Assembly (NCBI GenBank): GCA_044226395.1
Contig: JBGAHD010000007.1
Location: 73,825-137,824, forward strand
DNA length: 64,000 bases
Origin: JBGAHD01 sp044226395
GTDB taxonomy: Bacteria > Pseudomonadota > Gammaproteobacteria > Xanthomonadales > Ahniellaceae
Reading direction: 5' to 3'
Positions 47,791-56,732 of this stretch are shown here, in pieces. Under the pieces are notes generated by a model that searched no databases, was not told where the DNA came from, and was given only the letters and a program-made list of their open reading frames with translations. How positions within the stretch are numbered: position 1 is the first letter of the stretch; each line of letters starts with the position of its first letter. The translations under genes were made by a program, and so were the position numbers.

Positions 47791-47933
47791 TGACGTTGTC
47801 GCTTGGCTCGGGGTGCCGCCCCTTGTAGGTGGGCGAGGGATTCAAGACATCCCTGTCTTGAACCCTCGCGGCGCACATCCCTGTGCGCTGGCCACCTACA
47901 AGGGGACCGTCACCCCGAGCCGTCGAAACGTCA
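47791..47933. repeat. Long nested palindrome that folds as a three-way junction
   Basis: Outer stems pair TGACGTT (47791-47797) with AACGTCA (47927-47933), GGCTCGGGGTG (47805-47815) with CACCCCGAGCC (47911-47921), and CCCCTTGTAGGTGG (47819-47832) with CCACCTACAAGGGG (47892-47905). Between them are two arms: GCGAGGG/CCCTCGC continuing as TTCAAGACA/TGTCTTGAA (47833-47869), and GCGCACA/TGTGCGC (47871-47888). Both arms are capped by the same TCCC tetraloop. No coding frame. It is a structured element of REP/BIME or non-coding RNA type. Confidence 0.85.
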
Positions 47934-47972
47934 CTGGTGTTTGTTGGGTTAGAAGAAAAAGAAGAAAAGCGC

Positions 47973-48004
47973 GCTTCGCGCGCCGCATTCGCGGCGCGCG
48001 AAGC
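47973..48004. repeat. Perfect 14-bp GC-rich hairpin
   Basis: GCTTCGCGCGCCGC and GCGGCGCGCGAAGC pair perfectly around ATTC. A purine-rich stretch (AGAAGAAAAAGAAGAAAA) precedes it. It belongs to the same repeat cluster. Confidence 0.75.
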
Positions 48005-48022
48005 AAGAGTCGATTGGTTTAT

Positions 48023-48051
48023 GAAATAGGCCCGCGTTGCGGGCCTATTTC
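48023..48051. terminator. Bidirectional terminator-like hairpin
   Basis: GAAATAGGCCCGC and GCGGGCCTATTTC form a 13-bp perfect stem around GTT. Short A and T runs at the stem base make it usable as a terminator in both directions between the convergent acylase and ppx genes. Confidence 0.75.
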
Positions 48052-48212
48052 GTTGCGCGAGATGCGAGACGCAGGTTTGCGTTCGTTCCGGTGTCGGAAG
48101 GAACTATTCGCGAGACGTGTTGGAACTGGTTTGTCCTTGCAGCCGCGTTTGATTGCTTGGGAAATCGACGGCTGGCACTGATCGCGCATCGGCGCGACTC
48201 CCTCGGCACCGC
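48052..48212. other. Remaining intergenic DNA upstream of the ppx stop
   Basis: After the last hairpin, 161 bases to the ppx stop codon show no gene, hairpin or repeat that I can support. Confidence 0.5.
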
Positions 48213-49724
48213 TCAAGCGCTACCGATCACCAACTTCAGATTCAGATCGGCGAGGTGCTTGCGCTCTTGGTCGAGGTCTACTTGCGCGAGGGGATGACCC
48301 GCTAGCCAAGTTTCCGCGATGAATAGGCGCAGGGACTTGTCGGAAGCCTTGGCGCGCATTTCCGGTAGATCGAGGGGCGCGCGGCCGCGATGGAGTAGGG
48401 CGGCCAGTCGTAGCAAGACGGCGACGCGCCACGCGGGTTCGGCCAGGCGACTGGGCAGGTGGTTCAATTCATCGAGGGGAATGGCGCGGCGATGCGCGCG
48501 GACAATGAAGGCGAGCACTTGCTGCTCTTGATCGCTGAAGCCGAACAGGTCCGAGTAGCGCAACACGTAAGCGCCATGCACGTGATGTTGCGAGTGGGCG
48601 ATGGCGAGGCCGGCTTCGTGCACGCGCGCGCACCAGCTCAGCCAGGCGCGATGATTCTCGTCGAGTTCCCAGTCGACCGAGACTTGGTCGAACAAGGTCA
48701 GCGCGGTCTGTTCGACGCGACGGGCTTGTTCGGTGTCGACGCCGTAGCGCGCGGCGAGGCCGTTGATGCTGGCTTCGCGCGGGTCGCGGTGTTCGGCGCG
48801 GCCGAGCATGTCGTAGAGCAGGCCTTCGCGCATGGCGTATTCGCACACGCGAAGGCGATCGATGCTCAGGGCCTTGAGCACGCTTTGCATGATCACGGCG
48901 CCGCCCGCGATGATGGCGCGGCGGTCTTCGGACAGGCCGGGCAGTTTGGTCTTTTCGATTTCGCCGGCGTCGATCAGGCGTTCCTGGATTTCGGCCATCG
49001 AGGCGGGCGTGATGAAGCCTTCGGTTTCGCCCAATGCCGCGCTGATGGCGCCGAGCGAGCGCGCCGTGCCGGAGGCGCCGAAGGCTTCGTGCCAGCCGCG
49101 CGCGCGATAGTCGGCGGCGAATTGCTGCAGTTCGACTTCAATCTCGGTCTGCGCGGCCAGCCAGCGCTTGCGCGTGATGCGGCCGTCGGGGAAGAAGCGC
49201 AGCGTGCTCGCCACGCAGCCCATTTGCAGACTTTCGGTGGCTTGAGCGGTAAGACCCAGGCCGATGATGAATTCGGTCGAGCCACCACCGACGTCGATCA
49301 CCAATCGCGTGTGCCGGCTTGGCGGCAGGCTGTGCGCCACGCCTAAGTAGATCAAACGCGCTTCTTCGCGGCCCGCCACCACTTCGATGGGATGGCCGAG
49401 CGCGGTTTCGGCGGTGAGCAGGAAGGCGCGGGGATTGCGAAGCCGTCGCACGGAGTTGGTGGCGACCGCGCGCACGCGTTCGCTGGGCAGTTCGCGCAGG
49501 CGTTCGCCGAAGCGCGCGAGGCAACGCAGCGCGCGGCGATGACGTTCGGGTTCCAGCGTGCCTTCGGGCGTGAGGCCCATGGCCATGCGCACGGGGTCGC
49601 GCAGGCGGTCGATGATGCGCAGTTCGCCGCGCTCGTAGCGCGCCACGATCAGATGAAAACTGTTGGAGCCCAGGTCCAGGGCCGCCAGGGAATCGCCTTC
49701 GGCGATGCGGTTAGACCCGGGCAC
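48213..49724 (-). CDS. ppx: Exopolyphosphatase
   Basis: The 503-residue ASKHA-fold enzyme releases phosphate from polyphosphate ends and may also hydrolyse pppGpp. Motifs are LDLGSNSFHLIVA at the N terminus and VIDVGGGSTEFIIGLG near residue 145. The C-terminal HD-type helical half includes HAGLAIAHSQHHVHGAYVL-like segments. The start is GTG 49724, 8 bases after the ppk stop, so it is co-transcribed with ppk. Length is near E. coli Ppx (513). Confidence 0.94.
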   Translation of the reverse strand: MPGSNRIAEGDSLAALDLGSNSFHLIVARYERGELRIIDRLRDPVRMAMGLTPEGTLEPERHRRALRCLARFGERLRELPSERVRAVATNSVRRLRNPRAFLLTAETALGHPIEVVAGREEARLIYLGVAHSLPPSRHTRLVIDVGGGSTEFIIGLGLTAQATESLQMGCVASTLRFFPDGRITRKRWLAAQTEIEVELQQFAADYRARGWHEAFGASGTARSLGAISAALGETEGFITPASMAEIQERLIDAGEIEKTKLPGLSEDRRAIIAGGAVIMQSVLKALSIDRLRVCEYAMREGLLYDMLGRAEHRDPREASINGLAARYGVDTEQARRVEQTALTLFDQVSVDWELDENHRAWLSWCARVHEAGLAIAHSQHHVHGAYVLRYSDLFGFSDQEQQVLAFIVRAHRRAIPLDELNHLPSRLAEPAWRVAVLLRLAALLHRGRAPLDLPEMRAKASDKSLRLFIAETWLAGHPLAQVDLDQERKHLADLNLKLVIGSA

Positions 49725-49732
49725 GGGTCAGC

Positions 49733-51802
49733 TCACGAGCAGAGTTTTTCCAGCAGCGCTTGCTGAGCGCTGTGCGGCGGCGCGCCGTCGGTCTCGACGC
49801 GCACATACCCGCCGTCGCTGCGCAGCAGCCAGGCCTGGGTGTTGTCGGCGAGATAATTCTCCAACTCTTCTTCGTAAACACGGCGCGCCAGCTCGGGGTC
49901 GAGGATGGGAAAACACACTTCGATACGGCGCAGCAGGTTGCGCTCCAGCCAGTCGGCGCTGGAACAGAAGATTTCCGGCTGGCCCTGGTTGGCGAAATAA
50001 TACACGCGCGAGTGCTCGAGAAAACGTCCCACCACCGAGACCACGCGGATATTGTCCGACACGCCCGGCAAGCCCGGACGCAGGGCGCAACTGCCGCGCA
50101 CGATCAGATCCACGCGCACGCCGGCGCGCGAGGCGTCGTAGAGCAGGTCGATCACGCCCTGTTCGTTCATGGCGTTGATCTTGGCGATGATGCGCGCCGG
50201 ATGGCCGGCGCGCGCGTTGGCGATCTCGCGCTCGATGCGCGCGAGCAGGCCCTTGTGCAGCGAGAACGGCGACTGCATCAGGTATTGGAGCTTGATCATC
50301 GGGCCCAGGCCCGAGATCTGCTGGAACATGCGGTGCGCGTCGTCGCCGATGCCGTCGTGGCAAGTGATCAGACCATAGTCGGTATAGGCGCGCGCCGTGC
50401 CCGGATGATAGTTGCCCGTCGACAGATGCACGTAGCGGCGCAGGCGACCTTGCTCGCGACGCACGATCAGCATGATCTTGGCGTGGGTCTTGTAGCCGAC
50501 CACGCCATACACCACTTGCACGCCGGCTTCCTGCAGACGATTGGCCAGGGCGATGTTGGCCTCTTCGTCGAAGCGCGCGCGCAGTTCGACCACGGCGGTG
50601 ACGTCCTTGCCCGCGCGCGCGGCATCGATCAGGGCCGCGACGATGGGCGAGTCATTGCCGGCGCGATACAAGGTCTGCTTGATCGCGAGCACGCCCGGGT
50701 CCTGACTGGCCTGGCGCACGAAATCGAGCACGGTGCCGAAGGTGTCGAAGGGGTGATGCATCAGCACATCGCCTTCGCGCACGGCGTCGAAGATGCTGGC
50801 GTGCGCGAGCAGGCGCGCCTGCGTGCGCGGCTGGAACGGCGGGAATTTCAATTCCGGTCGCGTCACCATGTCGTAGACCGCGATGACGCGATTGAGATTG
50901 ACCGGACCATTGCAGCGATACACGTCGTGGTCGGTGACCTCGAAGTTCTCCATCAGGAACTTCAGCACGGGCTTGGGGCAGGAGTCGGCCACTTCCAAGC
51001 GCACGGCGCGGGCGAAGCCGCGGCTCATTAATTCATCCTTGAGCGCGCTGGCGAGGTTTTCGACCTCGTCCTCGTCGACGATCAGCTCGGAGTTGCGCGT
51101 GACGCGGAACTGATACGAGCCCTTGACCTGCATGCCCGGGAATAACTCTTCGACGAACTCATGCAGGATCGCCGAAAGAAACACGAACTCCTGGCTGCTG
51201 GCATCGTCGTCGAGTTCGGCCGGCAATTGGATGATGCGCGGCAGCGAGCGCGGCGCGCGCACGATGGCCATGTGGCCTTCGCGCCCGAACGCGTCCTTGC
51301 CCTTGAGCACCACGGCGATGTTGAGGCTCTTGTTGAGAATGCGCGGAAACGGATGCGCTGGATCGAGTCCCAGCGGCGACAGCACCGGCAGGATTTGCTC
51401 GCGAAAATATTCCTTGAGCCAGGCGCGTTGCTTGGGGTTCCATTCCTCGCGCGTGATCAGGCGCACGCCGTTGCTGGCGAGCGCCGGACGCAGGGTCTTG
51501 TTCCACAGTTCGTATTGCGCCGCGACCAGATCGAGCGCGCGCGAGCGCACGCGATTGAGCGCCTCGCCGGGCGACATGCCATCGGGCCCGGGCACCCAGC
51601 CGCCGTATTGCTGCTGATGACGCAAGGTCGCGACGCGGATCTCGAAGAACTCGTCGAGATTGGTGCACGAGATGCACAGGAACCGCAGACGCTCGAGCAA
51701 GGGCAATCGTTCGTCGCGGGCTTGTTCGAGCACGCGAATATTGAATTCCAGTTGCGACAGCTCGCGATTGATGTACAGCTTGGGGTCTTGCGACGTCGTC
51801 AT
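49733..51802 (-). CDS. ppk1: Polyphosphate kinase 1
   Basis: The 689-residue kinase makes polyphosphate from ATP. Order: N-terminal helical domain (INRELSQLEFNIRVLEQA), head domain, and two PLD-type C-terminal domains. The autophosphorylated His is in VGYKTHAKIM (His440), and a second conserved region is YFANQGQPEIFCSSADWLERN. I use ATG 51802, which gives the standard N terminus; the longer frame to 51913 overlaps phoR. It sits between phoR and ppx on one strand. Confidence 0.96.
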   Translation of the reverse strand: MTTSQDPKLYINRELSQLEFNIRVLEQARDERLPLLERLRFLCISCTNLDEFFEIRVATLRHQQQYGGWVPGPDGMSPGEALNRVRSRALDLVAAQYELWNKTLRPALASNGVRLITREEWNPKQRAWLKEYFREQILPVLSPLGLDPAHPFPRILNKSLNIAVVLKGKDAFGREGHMAIVRAPRSLPRIIQLPAELDDDASSQEFVFLSAILHEFVEELFPGMQVKGSYQFRVTRNSELIVDEDEVENLASALKDELMSRGFARAVRLEVADSCPKPVLKFLMENFEVTDHDVYRCNGPVNLNRVIAVYDMVTRPELKFPPFQPRTQARLLAHASIFDAVREGDVLMHHPFDTFGTVLDFVRQASQDPGVLAIKQTLYRAGNDSPIVAALIDAARAGKDVTAVVELRARFDEEANIALANRLQEAGVQVVYGVVGYKTHAKIMLIVRREQGRLRRYVHLSTGNYHPGTARAYTDYGLITCHDGIGDDAHRMFQQISGLGPMIKLQYLMQSPFSLHKGLLARIEREIANARAGHPARIIAKINAMNEQGVIDLLYDASRAGVRVDLIVRGSCALRPGLPGVSDNIRVVSVVGRFLEHSRVYYFANQGQPEIFCSSADWLERNLLRRIEVCFPILDPELARRVYEEELENYLADNTQAWLLRSDGGYVRVETDGAPPHSAQQALLEKLCS

Positions 51803-51827
51803 GAGGTTTCCCGGCGGCCGGCCAACG

Positions 51828-53153
51828 CTAGCACGCGCCTTGTACGTGAGGATGATCGACCAGCAAGCGCTCGGCGCCGAACACGCAGCTGAAGGTGCTG
51901 CCCACGGCCACAATGCTGTGAATGTCCAGGCGCGCCTGATGCAGGTTCAATACGTGCTTGACGATGGCCAGGCCCAGGCCCGTGCCACCGCTGGCGCGCG
52001 AACGACTGGTCGACACGCGATAGAAGCGCTCGGTGATGCGCGGAATGTGTTCGGCCGGAATGCCCTGGCCGGTGTCGATGACGGAAAACCGCCCGCCCTT
52101 GCGATCGCATTCCCAACGAATGACGATGCGGCCACCCGAAGTCGTGTAGCGCACGGCATTGGTGACCAGGTTCGAGAACGCGCTGTGCAGGTACTGCATC
52201 GAGCCGCGCAGATCCGCTTCGCCCAGGCACTCGATGTCGATGTCGTGGCGGCCTTGGCTCAGTGCTTCGGCCTCGCGCTTCAAGGTATTGAGCATGGCGC
52301 GCATGCCCACGCGTTCGTCGGCGACGTCTTGTTGCGCTTCGAGGCGCGAGAGCGTGAGCAAGTCCTCGACGATCTGGGCCATGCGCTTGGACTGCTGGCG
52401 CAGGTCGTTCAACATGCCGGCCCATTGCGGCGCGTCCTCGGGCTCGAGCATGTCGAGATAGCCGTGCAAGACGGTCAACGGCGTGCGCAATTCGTGCGAG
52501 ACGTTGGCGACGAAGTCGCGGCGCATCTGCTCGAGCCGCATCAGGGTCGAGATGTCGCGCACCACGAGCAGCCGTTGATCGCGCGAGTAGGGAATCATGC
52601 GTAGCGATAGACGCGCGCCGTCGTCGTAGGGCGAGGGCACGTCGACGAGAGGCTCGGACTCGGGCATGCCCGACAGCCAGGCGCTCGCCGGTGGCTGGGT
52701 CAGGAAATCATCGATGAAAGCGCCGCGATCGCGCGGCGAGTTCAAGCGCAACAGACGCCCGGCGGATTCGTTGAACCAGACAATACGCCGACCGGCATTC
52801 AACACGATCACGCCATCGGGCAGGGCCGCGGCGGCCTCGCGAAAGGCACGCAGCAGGGCCACGAGGCGGCGCTTGCGCGAATGTTCGGAACGCAGTTTGC
52901 GATAGACGAAGTCCGACACGTCAGTCCACACACCCCAGTCCTCGGGTGGCGCCTGTCGGCGCCGGGATCGCAGCCAGTGTTGAATCCTGTACAGGCTGTA
53001 CAACGACCACATCGAATAACCCGCCAGCGCGACGGTGAGCGCGGCCAGCGGATAGCCCACGGCCCAGCCCAGCATCACGGCGACCAGCAAGAGCAGGACA
53101 AAGCGTCCGATCGACACTTGCCAGGCGTGACTGGTCAATTCTCTCCACCGCAT
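51828..53153 (-). CDS. phoR: Phosphate regulon sensor histidine kinase
   Basis: The 441-residue kinase has an N-terminal double membrane anchor (about 10-55), a PAS domain (about 100-205; DGVIVLNAGRRIVWFNESAG), the H-box VSHELRTPLTVLHGYLDML and a HATPase domain with FSNLVTNAVRYT (N box), IDTGQGIP (G1) and GGTGLGLAIVKH (G2). It responds to phosphate through PstSCAB/PhoU, which are not in the window. It is downstream of phoB, 98 bp away, and upstream of ppk1. Confidence 0.95.
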   Translation of the reverse strand: MRWRELTSHAWQVSIGRFVLLLLVAVMLGWAVGYPLAALTVALAGYSMWSLYSLYRIQHWLRSRRRQAPPEDWGVWTDVSDFVYRKLRSEHSRKRRLVALLRAFREAAAALPDGVIVLNAGRRIVWFNESAGRLLRLNSPRDRGAFIDDFLTQPPASAWLSGMPESEPLVDVPSPYDDGARLSLRMIPYSRDQRLLVVRDISTLMRLEQMRRDFVANVSHELRTPLTVLHGYLDMLEPEDAPQWAGMLNDLRQQSKRMAQIVEDLLTLSRLEAQQDVADERVGMRAMLNTLKREAEALSQGRHDIDIECLGEADLRGSMQYLHSAFSNLVTNAVRYTTSGGRIVIRWECDRKGGRFSVIDTGQGIPAEHIPRITERFYRVSTSRSRASGGTGLGLAIVKHVLNLHQARLDIHSIVAVGSTFSCVFGAERLLVDHPHVQGAC

Positions 53154-53251
53154 GCGCGCGCTTCCGGACCTTCGTTCGCCGCGCCCGCCGCGTCCACGCC
53201 ACGGGGCGCGGTACGCGCGGGCGCGTGGCGGGGTTCATTGTGCCCGTCCGC

Positions 53252-53941
53252 TCAGACGGTCGTCGAGAAGCGATAACCCGAGCCGCGCACGGTTTGAATC
53301 AGACCTTCGAGCCGATAGGGCTCGAGGGTCTTGCGCAGGCGCCGGATGTGCACGTCGACCGTGCGCTCCTCGACGTAAACATTGCCGCCCCACACGTGAT
53401 CGAGCAGTTGCCCGCGCGAATACACGCGCTCGGCATGGGTCATGAAAAAGTGCAGCAGGCGATATTCGGTCGGGCCGATGGTCACCGGCAGGTCGCCGGC
53501 GAAGACGCGGTGCGCGGGGCCGTCGATGGTCAGGCCGCCCAGGCTCACGGTGCCTTCCTCGGTCTCGCTCTGCGCGCGGCGCATCACGGCCTTGATGCGC
53601 GCGATCAATTCGCGCGTGGAGAAGGGTTTGACGATGTAGTCGTCAACGCCGGAATCCAGACCGGAGACGCGGTCGTTTTCCTCGCCGCGGGCGGTGAGCA
53701 TGATGATCGGCACTTCGCGCGTCATCTCGTCCTTGCGCAGACGGCGGGCGAAGTCCAGGCCGGACATGCCCGGCAACATCCAATCGAGCAGGATCAGGTC
53801 GGGCACGCGCGCCATGATCGCGTCCTGGGCGCTGCGCGCATCGCTGGCGTGGATCGGGTCCAGGCCGGCGCGACTCAGCGCGAAGGCGACCATGTCGCGG
53901 ATGGCGGGCTCGTCTTCGACGATCAGGATGTGCTTTTGCAC
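53252..53941 (-). CDS. phoB: Phosphate regulon response regulator
   Basis: The 229-residue OmpR-type regulator has a receiver domain with Asp53 (LLDWMLPG), acidic residues EDEP at the start and a conserved Thr/Lys pair (LTARGEE, VKPFSTREL), followed by a winged helix (VGLTIGPTEYRLLHFFM-like region; RTVDVHIRRLRKTLE). It activates the Pho regulon when phosphorylated by PhoR. It is the first gene of the phoB-phoR-ppk1-ppx group. Confidence 0.96.
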   Translation of the reverse strand: MQKHILIVEDEPAIRDMVAFALSRAGLDPIHASDARSAQDAIMARVPDLILLDWMLPGMSGLDFARRLRKDEMTREVPIIMLTARGEENDRVSGLDSGVDDYIVKPFSTRELIARIKAVMRRAQSETEEGTVSLGGLTIDGPAHRVFAGDLPVTIGPTEYRLLHFFMTHAERVYSRGQLLDHVWGGNVYVEERTVDVHIRRLRKTLEPYRLEGLIQTVRGSGYRFSTTV

Positions 53942-54025
53942 GGTGTTTTCAGTTTGGCGACCCGCGCGGGCCGGACGCGGGCATTTGACTACGGTTTTGT
54001 TGCCGGGCCGTGACAGCGCCCGGGG

Positions 54026-55627
54026 TCAGGCATCGTCGCTCGAGGTACGGCGCTTGCGTCGCTGTTCCAGCGCCACCGGCGTGATCTGGGCGATGCGCGC
54101 CTCGATGCGGGCGCGCTGGTAATAGTCGACATCGGCGCGCTTGAGCAGATTGCCGAGTTGTTGCAGCGCGTCCTCGAAGCGACCGTTGAGCAAGGCCACT
54201 TCGGCGTGCGCTTCGCCGGCGCGCACCTCGTCGCCGGCGATTTCGCAGGCGCGGGCGAAGGCCAATTGCACGGCGGGGTCCTCGCCATTGGTGCGCGTGA
54301 GCAGCGGGCGCAGCAGGCCGATGGCGCGGTCGGCCGTGCGCGGCCGGGTCGAGGCCAGCAATTGCGTGGTGTAGGCCAGGATGACGGCGCGATTGTCCGG
54401 CCGTTCGGCCAGCAGGCGCTCGAGTCGGGTCAAGGCTTCGTTGGGCTTGCCGGCGTGGAACTGCGCGTCGGCCATGGCCAAGGCATAGGTTGGTCGATGC
54501 GGTTCGGCGCGTTCGAGCGGCGCGAGCCAGGCAATGGCGTCGCGCGCGCGATTGGCGCGAATCAGGGCCAGGCCCATGCCGTAGCGCAGATAGGCTTCGT
54601 CGGGCGCGTTGTCGAGCAGGCCCTGGTAATAGCTCAGCAGGGTGCGCGGTTCCTCGGCGCCGAACACGCGCGCGCGTTCGCGGAACAGCAGAAAGCCCAG
54701 ACGATCGTCGGGACCGCGGCCGGTGGTTGTTTTCGCTGTCGGCGCGTCGATGCGGTCGCTGGGACGCTTGCCGATCGCCGGCAGCGTGGGCGAGGCCAGC
54801 GGGTCATCGCCGGCATCGAGCGGCACCTCGATCGGCGCGCGCTCGGCGGGCGTGAGCGCTTCGGCGCGATTCTTCGCCTCGCTCACGCGCGTGGTGGTGA
54901 CCGGATGCGTGCGCAGGAATTCGGGCGGGCCCTCGCCATTGGCGCGCAACGCGCGGCCCATGCGGCCGAAGAACGACGCCATGGCCGAGGGATCGAAGCC
55001 CGCGCGCGCCAAGGTGTGAATGCCGACGCGATCGGCCTCGTACTCGTTGTGTCGGGTGAAGTTGATCGAGCTCTGCTGCATCAGGGCCGTGCCGCCGACG
55101 ATCGCGGCCTGCGCCGCGTCGCCACCGCCGCCCTTGGCCGCGACCAGGGCGCCGAGCATGGCCAGCGCGATTGGCAGCGAGACCTTGGTCATCTTTTCGT
55201 ACGCGCGCAGCACGTGCTTTTGCGTGACGTGCGCGACTTCGTGGGCCATGACCGCGGCGAGTTCGTCTTCCTTGTCGGCCGTGGCGATCAAGCCGGCGTT
55301 GACGCCGATGAAACCACCGGGCACGGCGAAGGCATTGATCTCGGACGAACGCACCACGAAAAACTGAAAGCCTTGCTCGGGCTTCTCGCTTTGCGCGACC
55401 AGGCGATAGCCGAGGTTTTCGAGATATTCCTCGAGCTCGGGGTCATCGAGCACGGCGTCCTGGCTGCGCAGTTCGCGATAGAGCTGCTGACCGAGCTGGG
55501 TTTCCTGCTCGGGCGACAGCAGGGCGTTGGCGGAGCTGCCGATGTCGGGCAACTTCACTTCGTCCTGGTCGGCCGAGGCCAGGGTGCAGACGGCGGCGGT
55601 TATAATCGCGACGAGCAGGCGTTTCAT
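54026..55627 (-). CDS. bepA: BepA-like M48 metalloprotease with TPR domain
   Basis: The 533-residue periplasmic protease has a signal peptide (about 1-19), an M48 domain with HEVAH (His129, Glu130, His133) and the third ligand Glu in NEYEADRVGI, and a C-terminal tetratricopeptide region (about 320-500). BepA (YfgC) degrades or assists LptD and BAM during outer-membrane assembly. I use ATG 55627 (MKRLLVAII); the frame to 55681 adds no signal. It is on the same strand as phoB but 84 bp upstream, with a different function. Confidence 0.9.
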   Translation of the reverse strand: MKRLLVAIITAAVCTLASADQDEVKLPDIGSSANALLSPEQETQLGQQLYRELRSQDAVLDDPELEEYLENLGYRLVAQSEKPEQGFQFFVVRSSEINAFAVPGGFIGVNAGLIATADKEDELAAVMAHEVAHVTQKHVLRAYEKMTKVSLPIALAMLGALVAAKGGGGDAAQAAIVGGTALMQQSSINFTRHNEYEADRVGIHTLARAGFDPSAMASFFGRMGRALRANGEGPPEFLRTHPVTTTRVSEAKNRAEALTPAERAPIEVPLDAGDDPLASPTLPAIGKRPSDRIDAPTAKTTTGRGPDDRLGFLLFRERARVFGAEEPRTLLSYYQGLLDNAPDEAYLRYGMGLALIRANRARDAIAWLAPLERAEPHRPTYALAMADAQFHAGKPNEALTRLERLLAERPDNRAVILAYTTQLLASTRPRTADRAIGLLRPLLTRTNGEDPAVQLAFARACEIAGDEVRAGEAHAEVALLNGRFEDALQQLGNLLKRADVDYYQRARIEARIAQITPVALEQRRKRRTSSDDA

Positions 55628-55719
55628 GGGGACGTGGCGGCAGGCGCGGGACCTGGATACGACCGCCGCAGTGTACGCCAAGTTGCGTTAAATCGACCTG
55701 AGGAGCGGCCCGTCCGCCC

Positions 55720-56073
55720 ATGAACTACATCCTGGTGATCCACGCCGCCGCCGCGCGCGCTCAGGCGCCACGTTCGGCGCTGCGCTTCGCGCGCGCGGCC
55801 CTGACGCGCGGGCATGCGATTCGTCAGGTCTTCTGCCATGGCGAGGGCGTGTACAACCTGCTCGCGCCCGAGGCCGAGGCCGGCGCGGACGATGTTGTTG
55901 GCGCCTGGCGCGACCTGGCGCGCGAGCGCGGCTTTCCGATCCTCGCCTGCGTCAGCGCGGCCGAGCGTCGTGGCTTGTCGACGACGGCGGGTCAGGGCAT
56001 GGCCGCGCCCGGCAGCCTCGGGCAATTGATGACCGCGCTCGACGAACCGACGCGCGTGATCGAGTTCGGCTGA
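55720..56073 (+). CDS. tusD: Sulfurtransferase TusD / DsrE
   Basis: The 117-residue subunit carries the catalytic cysteine of the TusBCD complex: Cys77 in ILACVSAAERRGL. It receives persulfide (from TusA in E. coli) and passes it to TusE/DsrC. It starts the four-gene set; its TGA overlaps the tusC ATG. Confidence 0.92.
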   Translation: MNYILVIHAAAARAQAPRSALRFARAALTRGHAIRQVFCHGEGVYNLLAPEAEAGADDVVGAWRDLARERGFPILACVSAAERRGLSTTAGQGMAAPGSLGQLMTALDEPTRVIEFG

Positions 56074-56429
56074 TGGCGCGCGTGCTCGTGATCTTTCGCC
56101 ACGCGCCGCACGGGCGCGTTGACGCGCGCGAGACGCTCGACGTAGCGCTGGCCGCGCTCGCCTTCGATCACGCCGTGAGCGTGTACTTCTGCGGCGCCGG
56201 CGTCGACTGCCTGCGCGCGGAACAAGCGCCCGACGCGATCGGCGCGCCCGCGATCGCGCGCAATCTGCGCGCGCTGGCCGCGCATGGCGCCGAGCGCATC
56301 GGTGTCGACGCGGAGGCGCTGCGCGCGCGCGGCTTGTCCGCGAGCGATCTGCAGTTGCCCGCGATCGGGCTCGAGGGCGACACCGCCGCGCAGTGGCTCG
56401 CCGACGCGGAGCATGTCTTCAATGGCTGA
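56073..56429 (+). CDS. tusC: Sulfurtransferase subunit TusC / DsrF
   Basis: The 118-residue DsrF-like subunit (RHAPHGRVDARETLDVALAALAFD; YFCGAGVDCL) has no role of its own known in catalysis but builds the hexamer with TusB and TusD. Both ends overlap neighbours (ATG in the tusD stop; its TGA inside the tusB start region). Confidence 0.9.
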   Translation: MARVLVIFRHAPHGRVDARETLDVALAALAFDHAVSVYFCGAGVDCLRAEQAPDAIGAPAIARNLRALAAHGAERIGVDAEALRARGLSASDLQLPAIGLEGDTAAQWLADAEHVFNG

Positions 56430-56730
56430 AGTCGCGGGCACCTTGCATCAAGTCTCGCGCGCGCCCGCCGAAGGCGAGGCCGCGGCCTTGTGCGCGCGTC
56501 ACGCGCGCGCCGGCGACGCCGTGATCCTGATCGAGAACGCCGTGGTGCTCGCGTTGGCCGACGCGAATGCCGCGACGAATTCGTGGCCCGCCGACGTGAT
56601 CGTGCATGTGCTGCGCGCCGATTTGCTCGCGCGCGGACTGGCCGCTGCGCCACTGCGCGCGATCGCCATCGACGACGACGCCTGGGTCGCGCTGACCGAG
56701 CGTCACGCGCGCGTGGTGAGCTGGTACTAG
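56422..56730 (+). CDS. tusB: Sulfurtransferase subunit TusB / DsrH
   Basis: The 102-residue subunit begins with the TusB signature LHQVSRAP and ends VVSWY. ATG 56422 overlaps the tusC stop; ATG 56413 would add three residues. It completes the TusBCD hexamer; the next gene follows after 2 bases. Confidence 0.9.
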   Translation: MAEVAGTLHQVSRAPAEGEAAALCARHARAGDAVILIENAVVLALADANAATNSWPADVIVHVLRADLLARGLAAAPLRAIAIDDDAWVALTERHARVVSWY

Positions 56731-56732
56731 CG

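Noticed and set aside
53942..54025. Possible Pho box upstream of phoB (CTGTCAC on the minus strand)
   Set aside because: Only one half-site is visible; the second CTGTCAT-like repeat 11 bases away is missing.
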